Origin: Pedobacter nyackensis
GTDB lineage: Bacteria > Bacteroidota > Bacteroidia > Sphingobacteriales > Sphingobacteriaceae
Length of the DNA stretch: 64,000 nucleotides
Reading direction: 5' to 3'
Assembly (NCBI RefSeq): GCF_900176505.1
Contig: NZ_FWYB01000012.1
Span: 50,423 to 114,422, forward strand
Shown here piece by piece: positions 25,463 through 33,391 of the stretch. The notes below the pieces were generated by a model, which worked only from the letters and a program-made list of their open reading frames with translations, was not told the origin of the DNA and did not search any database. The stretch's first letter is position 1, and every line of letters starts with the position of its first letter. The translations under genes were made by a program, and so were the position numbers.

Positions 25463-25834
25463 ATGTATGAGAACGAGAGGGCAGCATTTGGCGCGCTGAC
25501 CGAATTATTAAGCGAAATTGCAGATTACAAAAGAAAACTATATCCGACTGTTAATCAGCGTGCTTTTCTAATTAAACAAACGATTGCTAACGCAATTGCT
25601 AGTCATCAATCTAATTCAGACAACCAAATTGGAGGCCAAAAGCTAGATAGCCTGGAGAAGAACATTGCCGATATAAAATCAGAGATCAATACAACTTTAA
25701 TTCCTTTATTTGAGCAGTTAGGCGACCAGGCAAGGTTAAAGCTTGTTATTGGTGTTATGGAAACATTGGATCATTTGCAGTCATTAATTGACAGTAAGCC
25801 TAGATTAAGTAATGTAAATTCTGATCAGGCATAG
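25463..25834 (+). CDS. hypothetical helical protein, 123 aa
   Basis: Not recognised. Entirely helical and soluble, with likely coiled-coil segments at about residues 1-25 and 60-85 (heptad-like leucine and isoleucine spacing in LDSLEKNIADIKSEIN). No export signal and no membrane helix. A promoter lies directly upstream. It precedes the SnoaL-like gene by 62 nt, but that gene has its own TAGTTTTG -7 box (25864-25871), so they may be independent units. Confidence 0.55.
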   Translation: MYENERAAFGALTELLSEIADYKRKLYPTVNQRAFLIKQTIANAIASHQSNSDNQIGGQKLDSLEKNIADIKSEINTTLIPLFEQLGDQARLKLVIGVMETLDHLQSLIDSKPRLSNVNSDQA

Positions 25835-25896
25835 GTGACTTAAATCATCAAACCATATCCACTTAGTTTTGTTATAACCTATCAAAACTTGATATT

Positions 25897-26271
25897 ATGG
25901 AAAATCAAATTCTTGAACTTGAAAAAAAGTATTGGAAAGCGATGGAAACCCGTGATTTTAATACTGTAAAAAGCCTTACCCACTTCCCATGCATCGTAGC
26001 TGGCAAGGATGGAGTAAGAAGCGTAGATGAATCTACATTCAAAAAAATGTTTGATTCAGGAGAAGGCAGTCGGCTGAAAGTGCTAAATATTTCTGACGCC
26101 CAAAGTGAAATTATGAGTGAAGATAGTGCTGTTGTAGCCTACCTTATCGAATTAGAATATGGCGCGGAAAATAAGAAATCTTCAGGAAAATGCGCGTGCA
26201 CATCAACATGGATTATGGAAAATGGAAATTGGGTCTGTGCCATGCATACGGAATCTGACTTAAAAAATTAA
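25897..26271 (+). CDS. SnoaL-like / DUF4440 protein, NTF2 fold
   Basis: The 124-aa protein fits the small NTF2-like fold: a start helix with LEKKYWKAMETRDFNTVKSL, a middle segment with a variable loop, a strand (SAVVAYLIELEY) and a closing pattern STWIMENGNWVCAMHTES. The W..ENG.W.....H ending is typical of DUF4440/SnoaL-like proteins. Members act as small enzymes or ligand-binding proteins; no specific role can be assigned. It is intracellular and followed by a clear intrinsic terminator at 26277-26301. Confidence 0.75.
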   Translation: MENQILELEKKYWKAMETRDFNTVKSLTHFPCIVAGKDGVRSVDESTFKKMFDSGEGSRLKVLNISDAQSEIMSEDSAVVAYLIELEYGAENKKSSGKCACTSTWIMENGNWVCAMHTESDLKN

Positions 26272-26276
26272 AAAAA

Positions 26277-26301
26277 GGGGCAGTCTCTCGACTGGCCCCT
26301 T
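26277..26301 (+). terminator. intrinsic terminator after the SnoaL-like gene
   Basis: GGGGCAGTC pairs with GACTGGCCCC across a TCTC loop, with one bulged C. The stem is flanked by an A-run just upstream and a short T-run (TTAATTAA) downstream. It begins 5 nt after the stop codon. Confidence 0.75.
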
Positions 26302-26525
26302 AATTAACGTTCTCGTATCTATTTAACAAAAGAGCCTCATAAAGGTTTTACTTAGTTTCTTTATGCCATCATCTTTTGTTCGATCAGTCTAAATGATGGA
26401 ACGTTAATGATGGATATTTTTCACTGTAAAATCTAGTCGAAGCTATTCCTGAAGGATGAATTTTATTTGGAAGGTTATTGAATGTTTGGTGCTCAACCAT
26501 ATTTTATTCTGTTAAGTTAAGCTCC
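26302..26525. other. intergenic stretch without a gene
   Basis: AT-rich spacer between the terminator and the regulatory element of the second Rpn gene. No open frame with a credible start, no additional hairpin with a T-run and no repeat was seen in it. Confidence 0.5.
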
Positions 26526-26588
26526 TTTGGTGGATTCCACCAAATTTCTCATTACCTGTGTGTTGCAGTTGCGATCTGTTTAGTTTTG
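26526..26588 (+). promoter_or_regulatory. palindrome, shared 15-mer and -7 box before Rpn gene at 26614
   Basis: A perfect inverted repeat, TTTGGTGG-ATT-CCACCAAA (26526-26544), overlaps the 15-mer TTCCACCAAATTTCT (26535-26549). A TAGTTTTG -7 box is at 26581-26588, with TGTG in place of TTTG 18 nt upstream. The 15-mer and the -7 box lie 79 and 33 nt before the ATG, identical to the gene at 20062, which carries only the right half of the palindrome. Probably the operator of a shared regulator. Confidence 0.55.
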
Positions 26589-26613
26589 CATCTAGAATTT
26601 ACAAGCAGCCACT

Positions 26614-27534
26614 ATGACAACTTATATCGATCCATTTGTAGACTTTAGTTTTAAAAGGTTATTCGCTACTGATGAGAGTAAACCCATTTTGATAGGATTT
26701 CTAAACAGCATCTTTAAAGGCAGAAAGTATATTACCGCCATTCAATACGGTAAAAATGAGTATCACGGAGAACATATTGATGAAGGTGGGGTGGTATTCG
26801 ACATAACCTGTACGGATGTCGATGGCAGTAAATTTATTATTGAAATTCAGCGGGGGTATCAGAAGAATTTTAAAGAACGTGCATTGTTTTATACTTCGAG
26901 GGCTATAAGTGAGCAAGCACCAAGAGGAGGGCGGAAGGACTGGGCTTACAATTTAACTGAGGTTTACCTGGTCGCATTCCTGGAAGATTTTAATCTGCCT
27001 GATAGCCCAAGGTCTGAGTATGTTCAGGATATCTGTCTGGCCAACAGGTACACAGGGAAAATATTCTATGATAAACTAGGGTTTGTTTTCATTGAGATGC
27101 TTAACTTTGTGAAGAAACAAAATGAGCTGGATAAAGAACTGGATAAGTGGTTATATGCCTTGAAGCATTTAACGGAGTTTAATAAACGTCCTGAATATTT
27201 ATCCGGTCCGGAATTTGATCAACTGTTTAATCTGGCTAAGTATGCCAATCTAACTAAGGAGGAAAGAGAGATGTATAACGCAAGCTTAAAATACAAGTGG
27301 GACAATAAGAACGTGATGGATTACGCTAAAGCCGAAGGGAAAGCTCGGGGTATAGCTGAAGGAAAGGCTGAAGGAAAGGCTGAAGGAAAAGCTGAAGGAA
27401 GAGCTGAAGGGCTATTAGAAGGCGAACGCAAAAAAGCGGTTGAAATGGCGCTTAAATTAAAAGCTAAAAATATTAGGGTTGATGAGATTTCGGAACTAAC
27501 CGAGCTCTCTATCGAAGAGATTGAGGTTTTGTAG
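26614..27534 (+). CDS. Rpn-family nuclease-like protein with AEGK repeat tail
   Basis: The 306-aa paralogue of the gene at 20062 has the same order of motifs: YIDPFVDFSFKRLFA, FLNSIFKGRKYI, VVFDITCT (Asp) with FIIEIQ (ExQ), and the tail ELSIEEIEVL. Compared with the 20062 protein, the charged C-terminal linker is expanded into AEGK tetrapeptides (residues about 246-266). Both belong to the PD-(D/E)XK 'transposase' family; catalytic competence looks intact. The two genes share upstream regulatory DNA but differ enough in protein sequence that they are not a recent duplicate. Confidence 0.85.
   Translation: MTTYIDPFVDFSFKRLFATDESKPILIGFLNSIFKGRKYITAIQYGKNEYHGEHIDEGGVVFDITCTDVDGSKFIIEIQRGYQKNFKERALFYTSRAISEQAPRGGRKDWAYNLTEVYLVAFLEDFNLPDSPRSEYVQDICLANRYTGKIFYDKLGFVFIEMLNFVKKQNELDKELDKWLYALKHLTEFNKRPEYLSGPEFDQLFNLAKYANLTKEEREMYNASLKYKWDNKNVMDYAKAEGKARGIAEGKAEGKAEGKAEGRAEGLLEGERKKAVEMALKLKAKNIRVDEISELTELSIEEIEVL
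27355..27411 (+). repeat. 12-bp tandem repeat inside the Rpn gene
   Basis: Four full units and a partial unit of GCTGAAGGAAAG, with small changes in the last units, encode AEGK/AEGR. The multiple of three keeps the frame, so gain or loss of units would only change linker length. Such repeats are prone to slippage. Confidence 0.85.
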
Positions 27535-27569
27535 GAGATACGCTCTTGTCTTTGGGGAGGAAGTAGTTG

Positions 27570-28634
27570 TCATAAAGGAATCTTTTTTAACAGTGGAATG
27601 ATGTTCTCTAATGACTTTTTAAGCGTAGATTCCAGTTTTTTTTGACCTGATGATCCTAAAATAAAATCTGTAATCCAATTTCTGGTTTTATAAACATCTA
27701 TAGTAAGTCTTGTTTCATTGTCTGCTAATTTCATCAATGTGAAGTAAGTCACCTGATCTCCTTTTTCATCCGTTTCAGTAAATTCAATCTTGTCATGGTT
27801 ATAGGAGTAGCTGCTGGAATAGTAAAGCATTTTTCCATTATTTAAGGTCCACATGCTCCGCATGCCTACCCGTGGTAAAAGGTGGTCAATTACCTGTACT
27901 TTTTCTACGCCCTCCCACCAGAGATGACGGTATTCAAATGCGCCTGCAGCATGAAATAGGGTAATGAGGTCAGTTTCATATACTCTTGAAGCACTGTATA
28001 TTTTTCTTTTATTGGAGAGGTTTAATGGGGGTAAAGGGGCATCATGTATCTCATTTTTTAACTGGCTCAGTTGTGTATAATGAAAGTGTATTTCCCCGGA
28101 TTCGGTTTGCTTTATGCTGTCACTCCAATTCATCCATGCTGTAAAATCAGTTGGAGGGCGATCGTCCAGAAGGTCTTTGGTCACCAACCAGTATTCATGT
28201 TGCGTGATATCGTTCTTCAAAAGCTGGTGTGCAACGATAACATCTTTACCAATCAGTTTACTGAAATTCTTCACATGGTACTGCGTAAACTCACCATAGT
28301 GTGTGATTACTTTTAAAGAAAGGTCGGCTGCCGAAGTACAGGCCTGGCATTGGCAATATTTCCTTCGGTCATAAGACATCAGGTTTTTGTGAAACAGGCA
28401 AAACATCTTCTCCACCTGTTTATACAATTCTTTAAGCTGTGGTGGTTCGCCAAATTTGTAAAAAAGAATCGCGTCGCCTTCTATTTCGGAAACTTCAAGT
28501 CCTATTTGATTTGCATTAATTAGCAATTCAAGCAATTCCTGTATGATCATCCGACTATGGTTAATTTCTGATTCTGTTACAAATCGAGTGAAACCACTGA
28601 TGTCAGGGATAAAAAGCAGACCTTTTGTTTCCAT
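27570..28634 (-). CDS. DUF2652 cyclase-like domain fused to SRPBCC-like domain
   Basis: Residues 1-200 match the DUF2652 family, a relative of class III adenylate/guanylate cyclases: GLLFIPDISGFTRFV at the start and IEGDAILFYKFGE further on, where the Asp residues correspond to cyclase metal ligands. A CQCQACTSAADLSLK block could bind metal. The second half (from about residue 205, KIYSASRVYETDLITLFHAAGAFEYRHLWWEGVEKV) resembles a START/SRPBCC ligand-binding fold. Soluble, no signal peptide. Whether it makes a cyclic nucleotide is unknown. Stands alone, convergent with the Rpn gene. Confidence 0.75.
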   Translation of the reverse strand: METKGLLFIPDISGFTRFVTESEINHSRMIIQELLELLINANQIGLEVSEIEGDAILFYKFGEPPQLKELYKQVEKMFCLFHKNLMSYDRRKYCQCQACTSAADLSLKVITHYGEFTQYHVKNFSKLIGKDVIVAHQLLKNDITQHEYWLVTKDLLDDRPPTDFTAWMNWSDSIKQTESGEIHFHYTQLSQLKNEIHDAPLPPLNLSNKRKIYSASRVYETDLITLFHAAGAFEYRHLWWEGVEKVQVIDHLLPRVGMRSMWTLNNGKMLYYSSSYSYNHDKIEFTETDEKGDQVTYFTLMKLADNETRLTIDVYKTRNWITDFILGSSGQKKLESTLKKSLENIIPLLKKIPL

Positions 28635-28764
28635 TTTATATTAAAGTTACAAACAATAAATCATCGGGGAAACAACAGAATAAAACAAACTTTTTATCCC
28701 TGAACTTGTTGACCTTCTATATCGTCGCAGACTTATATAACCAATAATTTTAACACCTAAAATC

Positions 28765-29610
28765 ATGGATCAAGAACTCGAATTAATACGTGATCAGCAG
28801 AAAGAGGTATGGAACAAGTTTTCATCTGGCTGGAAGAAATGGGATGAACTTATGATGGACTTTTTAAAGCCTGTAGGCGACGAAATGATCAGACAACTTG
28901 ATCCCAAGGGGAATGATACGGTTTTGGATATTGCCTCGGGAACTGGCGAACCCGGACTAACCATAGCGTCTTTACTGGATAGCGGGAAAGTTATTCTAAC
29001 CGATCTTTCAGAAGATATGTTGAAAATCGCTGCTGAAAATGCGGCAGACAGAGGAATTAAAAATATTGAAACCCTTGTTTGTGATGTTTGCGAGTTGCCA
29101 TTTGAAGATAATACATTTAATGCTGTAAGTTGCCGGTTTGGCTTCATGTTTTTTCCTGATATGCTTTTGGCAGCTAAAGAAATGGTGCGCGTGCTGAAAC
29201 CGGGAGGAAGATTTGTAACATCAGTATGGGATGTCCCCGAAAAAAATTTCTGGGTTACTGCAATTATGGGAACCATCAATAGAAATATGGATGTGCCTGC
29301 CTTGCCACCCGGAGCTCCCGGAATGTTTCGCTGTGCCAAAAGTGATTTGATGTCTGATATATTTAGGGAGGCAGGTTTAACAAATATTTTGGAAAAAGCA
29401 GTTTCAGGAAAAATGAATTGCCAGACAGCGGATGTTTATTGGAACCTCATGACTGAAGTTGCTGCACCGGTAGTTGCGGCACTTAGCAAAGCCGATGCGG
29501 CTATGAAAGATAAAATAAAAGCAGAAGTATATGAGGCGCTGAATCAAAAATTTCCTGATGGAAACGTTGTGATTGACTCAGGTGCGATCGTCTTTTGTGC
29601 GGTGAAATAA
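28765..29610 (+). CDS. class I SAM-dependent methyltransferase, UbiE/Methyltransf_11 type
   Basis: The 281-aa cytosolic enzyme carries motif I VLDIASGTGEPGLT, an acidic residue at the end of strand 2 (ILTDLSEDML), and the motif III/post region LPFEDNTFNAVSCRFGFMFFPD with RVLKPGGRFV. This pattern is close to UbiE/COQ5-like and generic Methyltransf_11 enzymes. The N-terminal 30 residues (QQKEVWNKFSSGWKKWDEL) fit methyltransferases of small lipophilic substrates. No ubiquinone/menaquinone genes lie nearby, so the substrate is open. Confidence 0.88.
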   Translation: MDQELELIRDQQKEVWNKFSSGWKKWDELMMDFLKPVGDEMIRQLDPKGNDTVLDIASGTGEPGLTIASLLDSGKVILTDLSEDMLKIAAENAADRGIKNIETLVCDVCELPFEDNTFNAVSCRFGFMFFPDMLLAAKEMVRVLKPGGRFVTSVWDVPEKNFWVTAIMGTINRNMDVPALPPGAPGMFRCAKSDLMSDIFREAGLTNILEKAVSGKMNCQTADVYWNLMTEVAAPVVAALSKADAAMKDKIKAEVYEALNQKFPDGNVVIDSGAIVFCAVK

Positions 29611-29633
29611 TGCTTTATAATTGTGTTTTGATG

Positions 29634-30227
29634 TTATTCTCTCATCCACATCTTTAGCGCCCAGTGAAAAGAATTATCAATTAACTGATAACTAGAGGGA
29701 ATTTGGTTTTTTGATCCATGATAGGTAACAAGCTTTGTTCCTGATGGTTTCTGATCAAGCTTTTTTAATAAAAAATCAGTGTAGTAATTATACAACTCTG
29801 CGCTCGTTTTTACTTTTTTATCTATACCATTTTCGGGTTTTAGATTTTCATAAAAAGAATTGAAAAAATAGAAATGATCATATTCTTCGAAATTGAGCTC
29901 TGTTAAATTTCCGTGTATAAATCCCACATTGGGCAAATTAATATTGGTTTTTGCTAATTCTGCATGTAAAAATAAATCTTGTCTTTGTTCTATCCCATAA
30001 AATTCGGTCTGAGGATTATAGAAACCAGCCGTAATGCAGAATTTACCTACACCGCTTCCTATGTCTAAAACCCTTGCATTTGGCTCTGCCAGGAACTCAC
30101 TTGCTTTTTCTGCTATATTTAATGGAGTCCAATGTGTTGGAGATAAATTTTTAATATATCTTGGGTATAGATCGTCAAAGGCCAAGTCTTCATCAAAGCG
30201 GAATAGATCTAAAAACTGTTCTTGCAT
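29634..30227 (-). CDS. SAM-dependent methyltransferase, second tandem copy
   Basis: The 197-aa protein has motif I VLDIGSGVGKFCITAG and the strand-2 acidic residue in FYGIEQRQDLF, as in its neighbour. An acceptor-side signature HFYFFNSFYENL is shared almost exactly with the preceding gene (HFYYFNSFYENL). It starts 5 nt after the first copy's stop, so both are on one transcript behind the palmitoyltransferase. Compact size with no extra domain. A tandem duplication is clear; whether the two methylate the same lipid or peptide cannot be told. Confidence 0.85.
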   Translation of the reverse strand: MQEQFLDLFRFDEDLAFDDLYPRYIKNLSPTHWTPLNIAEKASEFLAEPNARVLDIGSGVGKFCITAGFYNPQTEFYGIEQRQDLFLHAELAKTNINLPNVGFIHGNLTELNFEEYDHFYFFNSFYENLKPENGIDKKVKTSAELYNYYTDFLLKKLDQKPSGTKLVTYHGSKNQIPSSYQLIDNSFHWALKMWMRE

Positions 30228-30232
30228 ATTGT

Positions 30233-30814
30233 TTATGATTGTTTAATCCACATTTTCAATAAAATGTCTCGATAAGTATCAACGAGTTTGTAGCTTGACG
30301 GAATTTCTTGTTCCAGACTTTGAAGGGTAACCAATCTGGTTCCAACAGGTTTTTCTTCTAAAGCGGTAAACAGATATTGGCAATAGTAAAGATAAAGACC
30401 TGCAGAAGTCTCTATGGTATCATCTATACCATTTGATTGGTCAAGATTCTCATAAAAGGAATTAAAATAGTAGAAATGATCAAACTCCTTAAAGTTTAGT
30501 TGCGTAATATTGGCATGGATAAAGTGGACATTAGATAAAGAGGCTTTTTCTTTTGCTTTTTCAGCTAAATGAAAAAGGTCTTGTCTTTGCTCAACCCCAT
30601 AGAAATGCGCGTCCGGATAATGATGGGCGGCGCTGAGGCAAAATTTACCTACGCCACTTCCGATATCCAGAATCCTGGATTGGGGTTCCGCTAAAAATTC
30701 AGCAGCTTTTAATGAAGTATCCAGGGGAGTCCAATATTTACGTGACAATTGTTGGATATGTTCTGGATATAAAGCGTCAAATTCTTGATCATTGTTAAAT
30801 ATGGAATTATTCAT
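30233..30814 (-). CDS. SAM-dependent methyltransferase, first tandem copy
   Basis: The start is taken at 30814 (MNNSIFNNDQEFDALYP), leaving 1 nt after the stop of the palmitoyltransferase; the longer frame to 30832 adds six residues and overlaps that gene. The motifs ILDIGSGVGKFCLSAAHHYP and FYGVEQRQDLFHL define a class I methyltransferase. About 193 aa, soluble. The tight coupling to a serine palmitoyltransferase gene suggests a role in sphingoid or lipid modification, which is an inference from position only. Confidence 0.85.
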   Translation of the reverse strand: MNNSIFNNDQEFDALYPEHIQQLSRKYWTPLDTSLKAAEFLAEPQSRILDIGSGVGKFCLSAAHHYPDAHFYGVEQRQDLFHLAEKAKEKASLSNVHFIHANITQLNFKEFDHFYYFNSFYENLDQSNGIDDTIETSAGLYLYYCQYLFTALEEKPVGTRLVTLQSLEQEIPSSYKLVDTYRDILLKMWIKQS

Positions 30815-30815
30815 T

Positions 30816-32021
30816 TCAATCTGTATTAACAAGTATGTTAACCCTGGCTTCGATAAAGGCGGCTTTAATTTTCTCTATGGCTTCCTCAATCTCCGGATAG
30901 GTATGGGTTGCCATTAACGAGAAACGAAGTAGAGATGATTCGGGATTTACAGCGGGAGAAACTATAGGGTTAACGAATATTCCTTTTTTACTTAGAATAT
31001 TAGTAACATGGAAAGTTTTATCGTTGTCTCTTATGTAAACCGGAATAATGGGACTATCAGTTGGGCCAATCTCAAAACCAGCCGCTAAGAATAACTTTTT
31101 AGCATAATTTGTATTCTTCCAAAGCCGGTCTATACGCTCAGGCTCTGATTCAATAATGTTAAGGGCAGCAATAACACTGGCAACAGCAGAAGGAGGCATG
31201 CTTGCACTAAATATTAGTGATCTTGCCCGGTGTTTCACATATTCAATAGTTTCTGCAGTTCCCGCAATAAACCCACCAAGTGAGGCTAGTGATTTACTAA
31301 AAGTGCCCGCAATCAGATCAACCTTGTCTGTTAACCCAAAGTGTGATGCAGTTCCAGATCCATTAAAACCTATTACACCTAAACTATGTGCATCATCCAA
31401 CATAATGTTGGCACCATACTCATCTGCTATCTTTACGATATGAGGTAAATTAACCAGATCGCCTTCCATGCTGAAAATGCCATCTGTAACAATCAGCTTT
31501 GCTGCATCTTCAGGTAACCTGCTTAATTTCTTACGCAGGTCGTCCATATCATTGTGCTTGTATTTAATGGTTCTGGAAAATGACAATCTGCTACCATCAA
31601 TGATAGAAGCATGATCAGATTCATCCAGGATAAGGAAGTCGTTCCGGTCGAGCAGGCAGGATATCACGCCCAGATTGACCTGAAAGCCAGTGCTAAAAAG
31701 AACTGCACTTTCTTTACCTACATAAGCAGCTAATTTTCTTTCCAACTCAATATGAATGTCCAAAGTGCCATTTAAGAATCTTGATCCGGCACACCCTGAT
31801 CCATATTTATCAATTGCAGCCTTAGCGGCCTCTTTAATTTTTGGATGGTTTGTAAGTCCCAGATATGAGTTAGAACCAAACATTAGAACGCGTTCTCCAT
31901 TTATAACCACTTCCGTATCCTGTCCGGATTCTATAGTTCGGAAATAAGGATACAATCCTTTTTCCTTAATTACGGAAGCACCTTTAAATTGAGAAATTCT
32001 TTCTTGTAGTTTTCTATGCAT
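30816..32021 (-). CDS. spt: serine palmitoyltransferase-type alpha-oxoamine synthase
   Basis: The 401-aa PLP enzyme condenses an amino acid with an acyl-CoA. Its sequence runs close to the known Bacteroidota serine palmitoyltransferases: YPYFRTIESGQDTEV, VLMFGSNSYLGLT, GSGCAGSRFLNGTLD, HASIIDGSRLSFS, DDAHSLGVIG and GTFSKSLASLGG. PLP-stacking His138, Asp210, His212 and Schiff-base Lys243 are in place. It performs the first step of sphingolipid synthesis in this phylum. The operon with two methyltransferases is unusual and might mean a specialised copy. The AONS/CqsA-like relatives are the alternative, but the block matches favour Spt. Confidence 0.88.
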   Translation of the reverse strand: MHRKLQERISQFKGASVIKEKGLYPYFRTIESGQDTEVVINGERVLMFGSNSYLGLTNHPKIKEAAKAAIDKYGSGCAGSRFLNGTLDIHIELERKLAAYVGKESAVLFSTGFQVNLGVISCLLDRNDFLILDESDHASIIDGSRLSFSRTIKYKHNDMDDLRKKLSRLPEDAAKLIVTDGIFSMEGDLVNLPHIVKIADEYGANIMLDDAHSLGVIGFNGSGTASHFGLTDKVDLIAGTFSKSLASLGGFIAGTAETIEYVKHRARSLIFSASMPPSAVASVIAALNIIESEPERIDRLWKNTNYAKKLFLAAGFEIGPTDSPIIPVYIRDNDKTFHVTNILSKKGIFVNPIVSPAVNPESSLLRFSLMATHTYPEIEEAIEKIKAAFIEARVNILVNTD

Positions 32022-32082
32022 AGTTGCTGTTTTATTCTTTATGATTTCTAATCAAGCCGGATGGTTTTATCCTCTGGAAGAG

Positions 32083-32090
32083 CAAATATA
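32083..32090 (-). promoter_or_regulatory. -7 box of the spt operon
   Basis: TATATTTG on the minus strand matches TAnnTTTG and lies 62 nt before the spt start codon. No TTTG is found 19 nt upstream, so the promoter is only half supported. Confidence 0.35.
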
Positions 32091-32263
32091 TCGGAGAAAG
32101 TATAGCACTTTTACGTAACGAAATCAGTTGAATACATGATAATTATCAGTTTTTCGGAAATACTGGGTTCAACTTACTTTAATCTATTTTGTAATTTTTA
32201 AATTGCCTTTTGAGAGGGGCAATGCTCTTTTTGGCCTTCCGGAAAATTCATTAAGTAATAGGC

Positions 32264-33013
32264 ATGTTAAGACATTTGGGTGCTAAACGTACTCCGCAAC
32301 ATAACTTGAAATTGGCTACACTGCTTGGCCTTACTGCAGGTTTTGTAAATGCAGCTGGTTTTTTGGGTTTTGCAGTCCTGACGACAAATGTTACAGGTCA
32401 TGCAGCTCTATTTGCCGAGCACATTGCATTACAGGATTGGAAGACAGCCCAGGTAGTCGCATTATGGATGTTTCTTTTTCTTGCCGGAGCTTTTATCTCT
32501 AGCTTAATCTTATCCTTTACAGGACCAAATCAACGTTTCTCTTATTCAATCCCAATATTTATTGAAATTCTTATTCTTTTCTTTTCAGCCATTTATGGGG
32601 AAAGGTATGATGGGAGTTTAATCGCTAAAGAGATTTTTGCAGGAAGTTTGTTATTTGCTATGGGGCTGCAAAATGCACTGGTCTCTTTGATTTCTGGTTC
32701 CGTTGTTCGAACGACGCATTTAACGGGCACTTTTACAGATCTTGGAATTGAACTTGCACATCTGGTGCATAAATCCGGTAAAGATCAGGAAACGATCAAA
32801 TCAAAAATAAAGCTCAGATTAGTTATTATCTTCTTTTTTATGTCAGGGGCCGTAATTGGGGCTTATTTATTTGATCACTTTGGATTTGGGTGTTTTTTTG
32901 TGCCTATAGTGATTTTATTTTATGCGTTACTTTATGATATATTTCGAATAAAGGTTAAGCGTTTTTATCAAAAGACTTCAAAAGCAATGAAAGGAACCTT
33001 TTTAAAAAGCTGA
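32264..33013 (+). CDS. YoaK/DUF1275 family membrane protein
   Basis: The 249-aa integral membrane protein has six or seven hydrophobic helices. The family's typical opening GLTAGFVNAAGFLGFAVLTTNVTGHA is present, as are AMGLQNALVSLISGSVVRTTHLTGTFTDLG and a C-terminal pair of helices. DUF1275 proteins are widespread and without assigned biochemical function. It is divergent from spt. A small hairpin (33008-33025) overlaps its stop codon but lacks a T-run. Confidence 0.85.
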   Translation: MLRHLGAKRTPQHNLKLATLLGLTAGFVNAAGFLGFAVLTTNVTGHAALFAEHIALQDWKTAQVVALWMFLFLAGAFISSLILSFTGPNQRFSYSIPIFIEILILFFSAIYGERYDGSLIAKEIFAGSLLFAMGLQNALVSLISGSVVRTTHLTGTFTDLGIELAHLVHKSGKDQETIKSKIKLRLVIIFFFMSGAVIGAYLFDHFGFGCFFVPIVILFYALLYDIFRIKVKRFYQKTSKAMKGTFLKS

Positions 33014-33101
33014 TTTTTATCAGCTATTGCGATGATATTCTTTCGTAAAATATCCTTTGCATAAAAGATACCTTTGCTTGCTGGCCATTAGATTTTGATA
33101 C

Positions 33102-33371
33102 ATGAACTTAGATAAATATATAACCGCGATTTTGGAAGAAATCCGGGGAACAGAGAATTACCAACAAGTAGAGGCGGTGCTTATTGCTTCAGTTAAACAG
33201 GTACGGGAGAAGGAATATGGATCGGTTAAATATTTTACCGAACTGGAGAAATCTATAGAATGTTTATCACCATTAGCGCTAAACAGCACCCAATTTAGCT
33301 GTTTCCGATATGCACTTATTTTTTTGAGACTACTTTCTAAAGAGGAAAAGACAGCGGGGTTACCAGCGTAA
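33102..33371 (+). CDS. hypothetical protein, 89 aa
   Basis: Not recognised. A soluble helical protein with the repeated pattern EILEEIRGTENYQQVEA-like helix and a Cys-containing middle (SIECLSPLALNSTQFSCF). It begins MNLDKYITAILEE. A TACCTTTG -7 box (33069-33076) lies upstream, and the Crp/Fnr gene starts 20 nt after its stop, so it may be the first gene of a two-gene unit with the regulator. Confidence 0.55.
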   Translation: MNLDKYITAILEEIRGTENYQQVEAVLIASVKQVREKEYGSVKYFTELEKSIECLSPLALNSTQFSCFRYALIFLRLLSKEEKTAGLPA

Positions 33372-33391
33372 TAAATTCCTATCTTTGTTGA

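Noticed and set aside
20062..27534. Insertion sequence carrying the 'transposase' annotation
   Set aside because: Rpn-type genes show no terminal inverted repeats or target duplications here; they have promoters and are better described as nuclease-like genes.
30816..32021. CqsA/LqsA-type autoinducer synthase
   Set aside because: Motif wording is much closer to Bacteroidota serine palmitoyltransferase, and no sensor kinase pair lies nearby.
33008..33025. 7-bp hairpin at the end of the YoaK gene as a terminator
   Set aside because: The loop is all T but no T-run follows the stem, and it overlaps the stop codon.
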